Numbered from the stretch's first letter, positions 1 through 6,681 are shown. The stretch: 6,857 nucleotides of DNA from Mesorhizobium sp. ORS 3428 (GCF_001854785.1 NZ_MDFL01000115.1:92589-99445); one strand, 5' to 3'. Notes: generated from the sequence alone by a model not told the origin. A program made the numbers and translations.

Positions 1-2
1 CA

Positions 3-560
3 GCCATTTTCAGCTCGCGCCTCGGCTGGGACATCACCGATTACGGCCAGGAGAAGTTCGACGAGCTTGGCCTGTTCCTGTTCACCGTCCGCAACGGCCG
101 CTACGAGGACATGAAGCTCGGCATGGGCATGCTCTATGCCGAGAAGATCATGATCTCGCGCAAGGACCAGCTCTCGCCGATGCACCGCCACAACATCAAG
201 GCCGAGGACATCATCAACCGCGGCGGCGGCAAGCTGGTGCTGGAACTGTTCATGCATGATCGCGACGGCGGCATCGACCCGAAGGCCGAAGTCTCGGTGC
301 CGGTCGACGGCACCATGACCAGATTGCCGGCCGGCGGGCTTCTGAAGCTCGATCCGGGCCAGAGTGTCACGCTGATGCCCGGCGTCTGGCACGCCTTCTG
401 GGCCGAGGGCAAGGACGTGCTGATCGGCGAGGTCTCGACCGTCAACGACGACCTCACCGACAACGTTTTCCGCGACCCGATCGGCCGCTTCTCCAACGTC
501 GAGGAGGACGTGGCGCCGCTGCACCTCTTGGTGTCCGATTACGAGAAGTGGGTGGGGTAG
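3..560 (+). CDS. D-lyxose isomerase (D-lyxose ketol-isomerase), 5'-truncated by window edge
   Basis: Interconverts D-lyxose and D-xylulose (this family can also act on D-mannose/D-fructose) using a divalent metal in a cupin barrel; a soluble cytoplasmic enzyme of sugar catabolism. The reading frame is open from base 3, so the true start lies outside the window; the ATG at 111 is internal. 185 residues are visible, against about 225-230 usual for the family, so roughly 40 N-terminal residues are missing. The first visible residues (AIFSSRLGWDITDYG) are typical of the family. Putative metal ligands are seen in SPMHRHNIKAED (His61, His63 and Glu68 of the visible protein) and GVWHAFW (His130); their spacing fits the known H-x-H-x4-E...H set. 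The C-terminal stretch GEVSTVNDDLTDN is also characteristic. It is convergent with the minus-strand operon and has no evident functional link to it. It probably ends a sugar-utilisation operon lying to the left. Confidence 0.93.
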   Translation, partial: AIFSSRLGWDITDYGQEKFDELGLFLFTVRNGRYEDMKLGMGMLYAEKIMISRKDQLSPMHRHNIKAEDIINRGGGKLVLELFMHDRDGGIDPKAEVSVPVDGTMTRLPAGGLLKLDPGQSVTLMPGVWHAFWAEGKDVLIGEVSTVNDDLTDNVFRDPIGRFSNVEEDVAPLHLLVSDYEKWVG

Positions 561-600
561 GGGCGCCTCACGAGCGGCGGTTTCGACAGCTATCGTAGGC

Positions 601-696
601 TGGCGCTGCCCCTCATTGCCCTGCCGGCACCTTCTCCCCGTATAGGGACGGGGAGAAGGGGATGGCCGCGACCGCGCCGTTTGAGGGGCAGCGCCA
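601..696. repeat. Nested palindromic intergenic element (outer 15-bp arms)
   Basis: A perfect 15-bp inverted repeat has arms at 601-615 (TGGCGCTGCCCCTCA) and 682-696. It encloses a second, inner hairpin at 630-659. The element fills most of the 160-bp gap between two convergent genes (stops at 560 and 721). No reading frame here looks coding. The sequence style (TGCCGGCACCTTCTCCCCGT... GACGGGGAGAAGG) matches palindromic mosaic elements I recall as multicopy in Mesorhizobium and other rhizobial genomes, in the manner of RIME-type repeats. Copy number could not be checked here. It may stabilise the 3' ends of both convergent transcripts or act as a bidirectional stop. Confidence 0.75.
630..659. 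terminator. Strong 12-bp hairpin between convergent genes, possible bidirectional terminator or 3'-end stabiliser
   Basis: CCTTCTCCCCGT (630-641) is perfectly complementary to ACGGGGAGAAGG (648-659) across a 6-nt loop. Its place between two convergent stop codons suits a bidirectional transcription boundary. However, there is no T-tract on either side in either direction, so it is not a classical intrinsic terminator. It may instead serve as an RNA 3'-end barrier or simply be the core of a repeat element. Confidence 0.4.
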
Positions 697-720
697 TGGC
701 TTTCGGTTATCGCCAGGACC

Positions 721-1584
721 TCACCGCGCATACTTGTCCGCCTTGCGGTTCCCGAGCAGCAGCTTGCGTTCCAGATGCGCTCTGAGCTCGCCGTAATAGG
801 CCGTGAGGAACGCCTTTGAGTCGGCCGGCTCGACCTTGGTGTCGATCTTGCGGCCGATCGTTTCCGCCACCGCCCTCATCGCGAAATAGTCGTCGCGGCG
901 CAGCACTTCCTCCAGCTTGTGCAACTCGGCGATGCCGTAGGCGTCGAGCTGCGTCTGGCTGAATTGGAAGCGCGCCGCGACGGGATCTTTGCGTTGCGAA
1001 AGGTCCTCGACCAGCGCCACTTTCGGCGCCTCGACCACCCAGGTGCCGGCGAGCAGGTCGCCGATCCTCAGCCGGTCGCGGTTGAAGAGCGGGAACAGCG
1101 AGAACAGCAGCGCCCATACCAGGCCGAAGATCGTCGACAGCGTGTCGGCGACGCCGGCGCTGCCGCGCGCGACGAGGATCGACAGCGGCAGGAACACCTC
1201 TATCTCGCGCATCAGATTGCGCGCTATGACCTGATCCAGGGTGAGACCTGCGCCGCTGCGCGCGGCGACCCGGACGCCGACCATCCGCTTGCCGGGCGTC
1301 GCCGCCCGCCGACCCGCCTCGAAAGCGATGAAATAGACGTTGCGCAGCAGGAAGATGAAAATGATCCAGACGATGAACAGCGGCTCCGCGTCCTTCACGC
1401 CGAGGCCGCCCAGGCCGAAGACCGCAACGAGGCTGACCACAACCGGCGCGGCGATGATGATCACCACATCGAGCAGGAATCCCGAGGCGCGCGTACCGGC
1501 ATCCGCCAGCTTTACGCGCAGGTCGACGCCCTCGGGCGTGACCAGCGGGCGCACCAGCGCGGCGGGGTTCCTAGCCGTTGCCAT
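721..1584 (-). CDS. RDD family membrane protein with ~100-residue C-terminal extension
   Basis: Last gene of the six-gene operon; an integral membrane protein of 287 residues. The RDD signature is visible: Arg32 and Asp39 (RASGFLLD) at the first membrane segment (about 36-57), a second segment about 68-88, then TPGKRMVGVRV (96-106), a third hydrophobic stretch about 147-166, and NRDRLRIGDLLAGTWVV (168-184) with the second conserved Asp (176). RDD domains usually end about there. This protein continues for about 100 mostly charged residues, including a probable helix LHKLEEVLRRDDYF (221-234). The start chosen is ATG at 1584, which overlaps the upstream stop by 14 bp; a longer frame to 1707 would run deep into the SpoIIM-like gene and lacks family-like sequence. 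No strong Shine-Dalgarno is seen, so translation probably depends on coupling. The role of RDD proteins is mostly unknown (transport has been proposed for some). In this setting it is probably a membrane component of the MoxR module. Confidence 0.88.
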   Translation of the reverse strand: MATARNPAALVRPLVTPEGVDLRVKLADAGTRASGFLLDVVIIIAAPVVVSLVAVFGLGGLGVKDAEPLFIVWIIFIFLLRNVYFIAFEAGRRAATPGKRMVGVRVAARSGAGLTLDQVIARNLMREIEVFLPLSILVARGSAGVADTLSTIFGLVWALLFSLFPLFNRDRLRIGDLLAGTWVVEAPKVALVEDLSQRKDPVAARFQFSQTQLDAYGIAELHKLEEVLRRDDYFAMRAVAETIGRKIDTKVEPADSKAFLTAYYGELRAHLERKLLLGNRKADKYAR

Positions 1585-2587
1585 GGCGAACCACCCGCAA
1601 CAGGTAGAAATAAGAGATCCAGAGCGCCAGCATGCCGCCGCCGATCGAATAGCGGGCAATGTCGCTGGTGATTGTTTGCCGGCCAATGCCTTCGAGCAGG
1701 CCGGCAAACAACAGCATCACCGCCACGCCGACCATCGCGGTTGCCGCCACGCGTCCGGCCCGCGCCGCTGCAGCCATGCGCGTCAACTCGCCGGGGAAGG
1801 CGATGCTTGTGCCGATGCGCATGCCGGCGGCACCCGCGACGGCGATCGCGAACAGCTCCGTCGTGCCGTGGATCGAAAGCCAGCCGCCGAGCGCGAAGCC
1901 TAAGCCCTTGGCCGCATAGACCTCGAACAGCGCGCCCAGCATGCAGCCGTTCATCAGGATGATCAGCACGCTCGGCACCGCGAAGGCGAAGCCCAGCGCG
2001 AAGGCCAGGATCGCCACCTGCGTGTTGTGGGTGAACAGGTAGGCGGCAAAGCCCGAGAGGAAGTGGTCGCCGCCGCCGTAGAGCACGCTGCGCAGCATCT
2101 CGGCCGACGAATCGGGATTGCGCCCGCCGGCGAGACTCGGCGCGATGATGGCGTCGTACCAGCGCTTGTCGGAGACGACCAGCCAATAGCCGGCGATGGC
2201 GCCGATCACCGTCAGCCCGACGGACACCCACACTTCGCGCCACAGGTCGCGGATCGCCGCCGGCCAGTCGTGCAGGAAGAAGTCGGCGATGCGCGTCCTC
2301 AAGGATCGCCGCGCGCCATAGAGGTAGAAATAGCCGCGCAGGCACAGCGCTTCGAGATAGGCGATCAGTGCGCTGTCGAGCGAGGTCGCGCGCGCCACCG
2401 AAAGCGATGACAACGCCGAACGATAAAGCAGCGGCAGCGACAAAAGCTCGTCCTCCGACAGCGCCCGCGGCGCGCGTTTCTCGACGCGGGCAAGCAGCGC
2501 CTCGAATGCCTTCCAGTCGGCCTCGCGCTCCTGGCGGAAGCTTACCAGCGACTGGCGGACGGTGTCTGGGCCGGCGGGCAGCGTCAT
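1571..2587 (-). CDS. SpoIIM-like (stage II sporulation protein M family) integral membrane protein
   Basis: 338 residues. It has a hydrophilic N-terminal part (FRQEREADWKAFEALLARVEKR, about 17-38, is typical of this family's start) followed by several membrane helices, at about 118-137, 189-211, 216-235, 241-258, 280-300 and 315-331. The signature HGTTEL (240-245) matches the conserved His-Gly...Glu motif of the SpoIIM family. The name comes from the Bacillus engulfment protein; this organism type does not sporulate, so a sporulation role should not be inferred. ATG at 2587 overlaps the TGA of the DUF58 gene as ATGA. A full Shine-Dalgarno (AAGGAGG, complement of 2598-2604) lies 10 nt upstream. 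In MoxR/DUF58 clusters SpoIIM-like and RDD proteins recur as a pair, as here, suggesting they act together in the membrane. Confidence 0.88.
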   Translation of the reverse strand: MTLPAGPDTVRQSLVSFRQEREADWKAFEALLARVEKRAPRALSEDELLSLPLLYRSALSSLSVARATSLDSALIAYLEALCLRGYFYLYGARRSLRTRIADFFLHDWPAAIRDLWREVWVSVGLTVIGAIAGYWLVVSDKRWYDAIIAPSLAGGRNPDSSAEMLRSVLYGGGDHFLSGFAAYLFTHNTQVAILAFALGFAFAVPSVLIILMNGCMLGALFEVYAAKGLGFALGGWLSIHGTTELFAIAVAGAAGMRIGTSIAFPGELTRMAAAARAGRVAATAMVGVAVMLLFAGLLEGIGRQTITSDIARYSIGGGMLALWISYFYLLRVVRHGNG

Positions 2588-3888
2588 AAGAGGTTTTCCT
2601 CCTTGAGCTGGATATAGCGCTCGACCAGCGCCGGGCCGAGCCGCTGGTGGTCGGCCTCGATGACATGCGCGCCGAGCAGCCGCAGCCGTCCGATCACGAC
2701 CTGCCGCTGCCTGAGCAGGTCGCCGGCGGTGACAGCGCGGGCGACATCCTCCGGCGTTGCCGGCGCCGTGTCGGCCAGCGTCTCCAGCTCGATGTCCTTC
2801 ATCAGCATGAACAGCACCAGATGCCGCTCGGTGAGCCGGCCGACGGTGCGCAGCATCAGCTCGGCGCTGATCGGGTCGACGAAGTCGGTGAAGATGATGA
2901 CCAGCGAGCGCCGGTCAAGCTTCGCCGCCAGCGTCGTTAGGGCGAGGGTGAAATTGGTCTCCTCGGTGGAATAGTCAATCTCGGCTGCTCGCTTCTGGAT
3001 CATGGCGAAGCTCGGCGAGCCACGCACGGCGCCGCTCGAGACGCGCGGCCTGGCGTCGAAGGAGAACAGGCTGACGAGGTCGCCGCCCTTGAGCGCGATG
3101 AAGGCGGACAGAAGTGCCGCCGTCACTGCACGGTCGACCTTCGGCACGCCGTCGACCGGCTCGCACATCAGGCGACCGCTATCGACGGCGAGCACGATGT
3201 TGTTGTTCTCCTCGATCCGGAACTCGCGCGCCAAAAGCTTGCCGTGGCGGGCGCTGCGGTTCCAGTCGATCATGCGCCGGCCCATGCCGGGCTGGTAGTC
3301 CTTCAGCGCCTCGAACTCCCGGCCCTGGCCGGCGCGCTTCTGCGCGTGGCCGTCGGCAAGGGCCGAGCGTTGCAGCAGCGTGATCGCCTCGTCGCGCGCG
3401 CGGCTGACATCCGGCAGTACCGCGATCTTGCGGTCCATCGGCAGCACGACCTGGTTCCAGATCAGTCCAAACGGTCCCTGCCAGCGCAGCCAGAGGCGGT
3501 CGAAGCTGGCGATGCCGCGCCTCAAGGCGTCGAATTCGAGATCGAGCGTGCCGCCATCGGTGGGCAAGGCGCCGCCCGTGCCGTTGACCGGCGCCAGCCT
3601 CTGGTCATGCCCGACGCGCGCCTGCAGCCGGCGCGTCCGTGCGCCGAGGCCGGCGGCGATGTGGAGCGTGAAGCGCCCGCCGACGCCGACCTGCGGCGGC
3701 GCGCTCAGTGTGGCGCTGAGCGAGGCGCGCCCGCGCCCCGCCGCGGCATCGACCGCCAGGAAGGCAAGCAGCGCGCAGATCCACAACAGGCCGAGATACC
3801 AGAAATGCGGCAGCGCGAGCGCGATCAGGAAGGCGGGGATGGCCCCCGCCGCCGCTGCCCAGACCGCTCTGCCGCTCGGATAGATCAA
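2584..3888 (-). CDS. DUF58 domain protein (vWA-like partner of MoxR ATPase), TTG start
   Basis: 434 residues. There are two hydrophobic segments at the N terminus (about 9-28 and 31-47), then a beta-rich region, then the diagnostic DUF58 block: GREFEALKDYQPG (189-201) followed by MIDWNRSARHGKLLAREF (206-223). A vWA-like fold follows, beginning IVLAVDSGRLM (231-241), with probable metal-site Thr311 and Asp335 (FTDFVD). The first metal-site motif reads D-S-G-R-L instead of D-x-S-x-S, so the two serines are missing. The start is TTG at 3888, forming a TTGA overlap with the MoxR stop, with GGAAG 7 nt upstream. The first in-frame Met downstream (Met151) would remove the membrane anchor. DUF58 proteins are usual neighbours of MoxR ATPases and are thought to be their adaptors or substrates; that is inference from gene pairing rather than a shown activity here. 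Confidence 0.9.
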   Translation of the reverse strand: MIYPSGRAVWAAAAGAIPAFLIALALPHFWYLGLLWICALLAFLAVDAAAGRGRASLSATLSAPPQVGVGGRFTLHIAAGLGARTRRLQARVGHDQRLAPVNGTGGALPTDGGTLDLEFDALRRGIASFDRLWLRWQGPFGLIWNQVVLPMDRKIAVLPDVSRARDEAITLLQRSALADGHAQKRAGQGREFEALKDYQPGMGRRMIDWNRSARHGKLLAREFRIEENNNIVLAVDSGRLMCEPVDGVPKVDRAVTAALLSAFIALKGGDLVSLFSFDARPRVSSGAVRGSPSFAMIQKRAAEIDYSTEETNFTLALTTLAAKLDRRSLVIIFTDFVDPISAELMLRTVGRLTERHLVLFMLMKDIELETLADTAPATPEDVARAVTAGDLLRQRQVVIGRLRLLGAHVIEADHQRLGPALVERYIQLKEENLL

Positions 3889-4865
3889 CGCGGCACTTCC
3901 GTCTGGTCGACGAGGTCGGAAACGATCTGCTCCACCAGCCGCCCGTCGATCTGCGCCGCCGGCGAGAGGATGACGCGGTGGCGCAGCGTCGGCACGGCGA
4001 GCGCCTTGACGTCGTCGGGGATGACATAGTTGCGCCCGTCGAGCGTCGCCCTGGCGCGCGCCGCGCGCGCCAGCATGGCGCCCGCGCGCGGGCTGGCGCC
4101 GACCTCGAGGTCCGGGCTCTCGCGCGTTCCGCGCACCAGCGCCGCGATGTAGCCGACGACATCTTCGACCAGCGTGACGGCGCCGACCGTGGCCAACGCC
4201 GCCTGCAGCGTCTTGCGGTCGGTCTGCGCCTTGATGCCGTATTGCTCGATATTGTGCGAGTCCGAGCCGCCGCCATGATGGGCGATGATGGCTCGTTCGT
4301 CCTGCAGGTCCGGATAGCTGACCCGGTGCTTGAACAGGAAGCGGTCGAGCTGCGCCTCGGGCAGCGGATAGACGCCCTGATGCTCGATCGGGTTCTGCGT
4401 CGCCACCACCATGAAGGTGCGGCCGAGCGAATGGGTTGTGCCGTCGAAGGTCACGGCATGCTCCTGCATGGCTTCGAGAAGGGCGGCCTGCGTCTTCGGC
4501 GGCGTACGGTTGATTTCGTCGGCGAGCAGCAGGTCGCAGAAGATCGGGCCGCGCGTCAGCGTGAACTGCCCGGTCTGGAAATTGTAGATGTTGGAGCCGA
4601 CAATATCGCCGGGCATCAGGTCGGGCGTGAATTGGATGCGCCCGTAGGCAACGCCAAGCGCCTGCGCGAAGCAGCGCGCCGTCATGGTCTTGGCCGTGCC
4701 CGGCGGTCCTTCGAGCAAAATATGCCCGCCGGCGAAAAGCGCCGTCAGCATCAGATCGACCGTGTCGCGCTGACCGGTGATTGCTTTGGCCACTTCTTCC
4801 CTGATCGCACTTGCCAGGGCCTTCACTTCATCGACGATCACCAAGCCTCCTTGCCGTCCAGTCAT
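3885..4865 (-). CDS. MoxR-family AAA+ ATPase
   Basis: Soluble AAA+ ATPase of the MoxR family, 326 residues with the start used here. Motifs in order: Walker A GPPGTAKT (53-60), Walker B LLLADE (112-117, Asp116 and Glu117), sensor 1 ATQNP (Asn158), a probable arginine finger in LDRFLF (Arg175), and sensor 2 ASPRAG (Arg260). The C-terminal lid domain is complete, so the enzyme should be active. MoxR ATPases are hexameric chaperones that remodel or mature partner proteins, often vWA proteins. Start choice: ATG 4865 has GGAG 7 nt upstream. ATG 4886 has no good ribosome site. GTG 4841 has a perfect AAGGAGG but only 4 nt away, and family members often start near that residue. With ATG 4865 the gene overlaps the DUF4350 gene by 38 bp. 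It is the energy-supplying member of the operon. Confidence 0.95.
   Translation of the reverse strand: MTGRQGGLVIVDEVKALASAIREEVAKAITGQRDTVDLMLTALFAGGHILLEGPPGTAKTMTARCFAQALGVAYGRIQFTPDLMPGDIVGSNIYNFQTGQFTLTRGPIFCDLLLADEINRTPPKTQAALLEAMQEHAVTFDGTTHSLGRTFMVVATQNPIEHQGVYPLPEAQLDRFLFKHRVSYPDLQDERAIIAHHGGGSDSHNIEQYGIKAQTDRKTLQAALATVGAVTLVEDVVGYIAALVRGTRESPDLEVGASPRAGAMLARAARARATLDGRNYVIPDDVKALAVPTLRHRVILSPAAQIDGRLVEQIVSDLVDQTEVPR
3896..3900 (-). promoter_or_regulatory. Shine-Dalgarno for the TTG start of the DUF58 gene
   Basis: GGAAG on the minus strand, inside the last MoxR codons, lies 7 nt before TTG 3888. Together with the TTGA stop/start overlap it supports the rare TTG codon as the real start. 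Confidence 0.5.
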
Positions 4866-6045
4866 GCAGCTTCTCCGCTGCTTCATGCATTCCGGCCAAT
4901 GTTTTGGAATCGTTCGCAGCCTTGAAGCGCTGGCTGAAGCCGTGCGCTTCCGCCTTGTCGCGGGAATCCAGCCAGCGGTCGAGCGCTTCGCCCTGCAGCC
5001 CGTGCGGCGCGCCGAGCAGCGCGGCGGCGCGCTGGCGCATCAGGTTTGCGTAGCGGTCGCCGAGCCCCTGGAGCCGCCCGGCGCGCTTCAGGAGCATCGC
5101 TGTGGTGTCGACCAGCGCCCGCTTGCCGAAGGCAATGGCGCGGCCTTCGGCGCGCGGCGGCCCGAACCGGCCGAGCCCATGCAGGAAGGCAAGCGCCGCT
5201 GCCGTCAGCACAGACAGCGTCAGTGCCAGGAAAGGCGGCTCGACGAGCAGCTTGGCGAGATCGTAGTTCTGCCCGATGCCGTGCAGCGTCAGATCGAACA
5301 TGACGGCGCCCTTCGCGGGCTCCAGCATGGCGATAATGCCGAGCGCTGCGGCCGCCTTTTGCGGATCCTTCAGCGCCGCGTTGTTGATGAAATCGGGATC
5401 GGTCAGGATGTAAAAGGGCTCGTTGTCGAGCTCGGTAAGGATTGCCTTGCCATCCCCCGCTGAAATCAGCGGATGATCGTCGGCCACCCACTGGAGCTCG
5501 TCGGGCACGGCGATCTTGCGGCCTTCGACATCGATCTGGTCGACCGTCGGCTTGCCTTCGCCGAGCTTCGCCTTGGCGAGGCGTCCGAGCCAGTCGTTGA
5601 CGAATGTATCGGGCAATCGCTCGACTTTCGTCTCCCAGCCCTCATGGCCGCCCGGCTGCCGAAAGGTGACCCATTTGGGCAGCACGAAAAGCGTATCCTT
5701 GCCGGAGCGAAGCTTGATGATGCGCTGCAGCGCCGCCGGGTCGCTGTTCGGCGCGATGGTGACGACCAGCAGGAAGGTGGATGCCAGGGGGGATTGCAGA
5801 TCCTTCTCGCCGCGCGCCATGGGCGGCGCCTGCCCGTCGGTCAGCTTCAGCCATTCGACGAGCCCGGCATAGCCGGTGCCGCCCTTGGAGAGCGGATTGG
5901 CGTCGCCCTCGGGCTGGCGGAAGTCGGGAGCGTAGGTCGAAAGCAGGAAGAACCCCGCCGCCGCCAATAGGCTGGCGAAGATACCCCAGAACAGCGTCCT
6001 GCGGCTGAACGGCGCCTCGGCTGCCCCGGTCGTCTCCGAACTCAT
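4828..6045 (-). CDS. DUF4350 domain membrane protein (GATase-like fold predicted, no cysteine)
   Basis: 405 residues. One membrane helix lies near the N terminus (about 17-36), then a domain of about 230 residues starting TYAPDFRQPEGDANPLSKGG (37-56), a second helix (about 271-291), and a C-terminal tail of about 110 residues rich in charged residues. LTDPDFINNAAL (214-225) matches the conserved end of DUF4350 domains. Two helices with a long loop suggest the middle domain is periplasmic and both ends cytoplasmic (inference). DUF4350 is thought to resemble class I glutamine amidotransferases, but this protein has no cysteine at all, so a cysteine-nucleophile activity is excluded; a binding role is more likely. 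ATG 6045 overlaps the DUF4129 stop as ATGA, with GAGG 7 nt upstream; an in-frame extension to 6099 is not needed. It sits between DUF4129 and MoxR, the usual place in such clusters. Confidence 0.85.
   Translation of the reverse strand: MSSETTGAAEAPFSRRTLFWGIFASLLAAAGFFLLSTYAPDFRQPEGDANPLSKGGTGYAGLVEWLKLTDGQAPPMARGEKDLQSPLASTFLLVVTIAPNSDPAALQRIIKLRSGKDTLFVLPKWVTFRQPGGHEGWETKVERLPDTFVNDWLGRLAKAKLGEGKPTVDQIDVEGRKIAVPDELQWVADDHPLISAGDGKAILTELDNEPFYILTDPDFINNAALKDPQKAAAALGIIAMLEPAKGAVMFDLTLHGIGQNYDLAKLLVEPPFLALTLSVLTAAALAFLHGLGRFGPPRAEGRAIAFGKRALVDTTAMLLKRAGRLQGLGDRYANLMRQRAAALLGAPHGLQGEALDRWLDSRDKAEAHGFSQRFKAANDSKTLAGMHEAAEKLHDWTARRLGDRR
4846..4852 (-). promoter_or_regulatory. AAGGAGG inside the MoxR/DUF4350 overlap
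   Basis: A perfect anti-16S match on the minus strand lies 4 nt before an in-frame GTG (4841) and within the last codons of the DUF4350 gene. It could start a shorter MoxR of 318 residues. The spacing is tight, so it competes with ATG 4865 (GGAG, 7 nt) as the true start; the site may serve one or both. Confidence 0.45.
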
Positions 6046-6674
6046 GCCCAGGCCTCGCGGAAGGCGAAGCGTTGATAGGCGCCGCGCGCCTGCTGCCAAC
6101 CCTCGGCGCCGACGGGACGGCGGGCAAACAGGGCCGCCTCGACGATGCGCGCGATCTCGCTGAAGGCTGCGCGGGGGCGGGACGGAATGGAACTCGCGGC
6201 AGCGATGTCGCGCGCGGTGAGTGACGGACGCAGGAAGTCGGGCAGGCGGGTGGCGATATCGGCGACGCTGCGGCGAAGCAGGAGGTGTACTGCCTCGTCA
6301 TATTCGCCCTGCGCGGCAAGCGCATCGGCTTCGGAAAGCAGGATCTGGGCCGATCCTGCATCCGGACGCCACTCCTCCCTTGCCTCGGTCTCCTCACGGG
6401 CGCGGCGCCACGGCAAGCGCCAGGCGACACCTTGCGCCTCAAGGATGAGCAGAAACGCAATGATGGCGACGCCGATGATCACCGCGCCCCAGAATAGGTA
6501 AATCATGTAGGGTCCAAGCTTCGCCAGGGCCTCGATCAGGGGCTTCAGCCATTCCGGCGGTTCCGGCCGCACTAGGGCCGGCAGGTCAAACTGGATCGAA
6601 TCGTCCGCCAGCAGCTGCTTGTGCATCTTTGCCAGCCATTCGGCGTCGGCCGTGCCCGGCTGTGCGACTGTCAC
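6042..6674 (-). CDS. DUF4129 domain membrane protein, GTG start, first gene of the MoxR operon
   Basis: 210 residues from GTG 6674. A hydrophilic N-terminal part of about 55 residues, proline- and acid-rich near its end, precedes one membrane helix (about 58-79). A basic patch (RLPWRRAR, 86-93) then suggests the C-terminal side is cytoplasmic. The DUF4129 domain follows: ILLSEADALAAQGEYDEAVHLLLR (111-134, two helices resembling a repeat hairpin), PSLTARDIAA (150-159), and a C-terminal part around GWQQARGAYQRF (192-203). No cleavable signal peptide is seen. The GTG is chosen because GGGGGAG lies 7 nt upstream. A longer ATG frame to 6818 would run through the promoter region and encode unusual, Cys/Arg-rich residues. 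In other bacteria DUF4129 is often fused to a transglutaminase-like domain; here it stands alone. It is likely a membrane scaffold of the MoxR module; the molecular function is unknown. Confidence 0.85.
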   Translation of the reverse strand: MTVAQPGTADAEWLAKMHKQLLADDSIQFDLPALVRPEPPEWLKPLIEALAKLGPYMIYLFWGAVIIGVAIIAFLLILEAQGVAWRLPWRRAREETEAREEWRPDAGSAQILLSEADALAAQGEYDEAVHLLLRRSVADIATRLPDFLRPSLTARDIAAASSIPSRPRAAFSEIARIVEAALFARRPVGAEGWQQARGAYQRFAFREAWA

Positions 6675-6681
6675 CCGCTCG

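Noticed and set aside
919..1671. Long + strand open frame opposite the RDD gene
   Set aside because: Arginine/glutamine/histidine-rich translation with no family-like sequence. It is the GC-rich complement of a clearly real gene and has no ribosome site of note.
1585..1707. N-terminal extension of the RDD gene to 1707
   Set aside because: It would overlap the SpoIIM-like gene by 137 bp and adds sequence without family resemblance; ATG 1584 gives the usual short overlap.
1512..2666. 384-codon minus-strand open frame overlapping the SpoIIM-like gene
   Set aside because: It is in another frame on the same strand, Arg/Ala-rich, and lies across a gene with clear family motifs and membrane helices.
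3244..4029. Long + strand open frame opposite the DUF58 gene
   Set aside because: Low-complexity Ala/Arg/Gln-rich translation, antisense to a recognisable DUF58 domain; a codon-bias shadow.
3978..4925. 315-codon + strand open frame opposite the MoxR gene
   Set aside because: Despite its length it is fully antisense to conserved AAA+ motifs and its translation resembles no known protein; a by-product of high GC at third positions.
721..6674. The operon as a sporulation or phage-defence island
   Set aside because: SpoIIM is only a family name here and no other sporulation genes are present. No nuclease, toxin, integrase or defence effector is seen, and base composition does not stand out, so there is no support for either reading.
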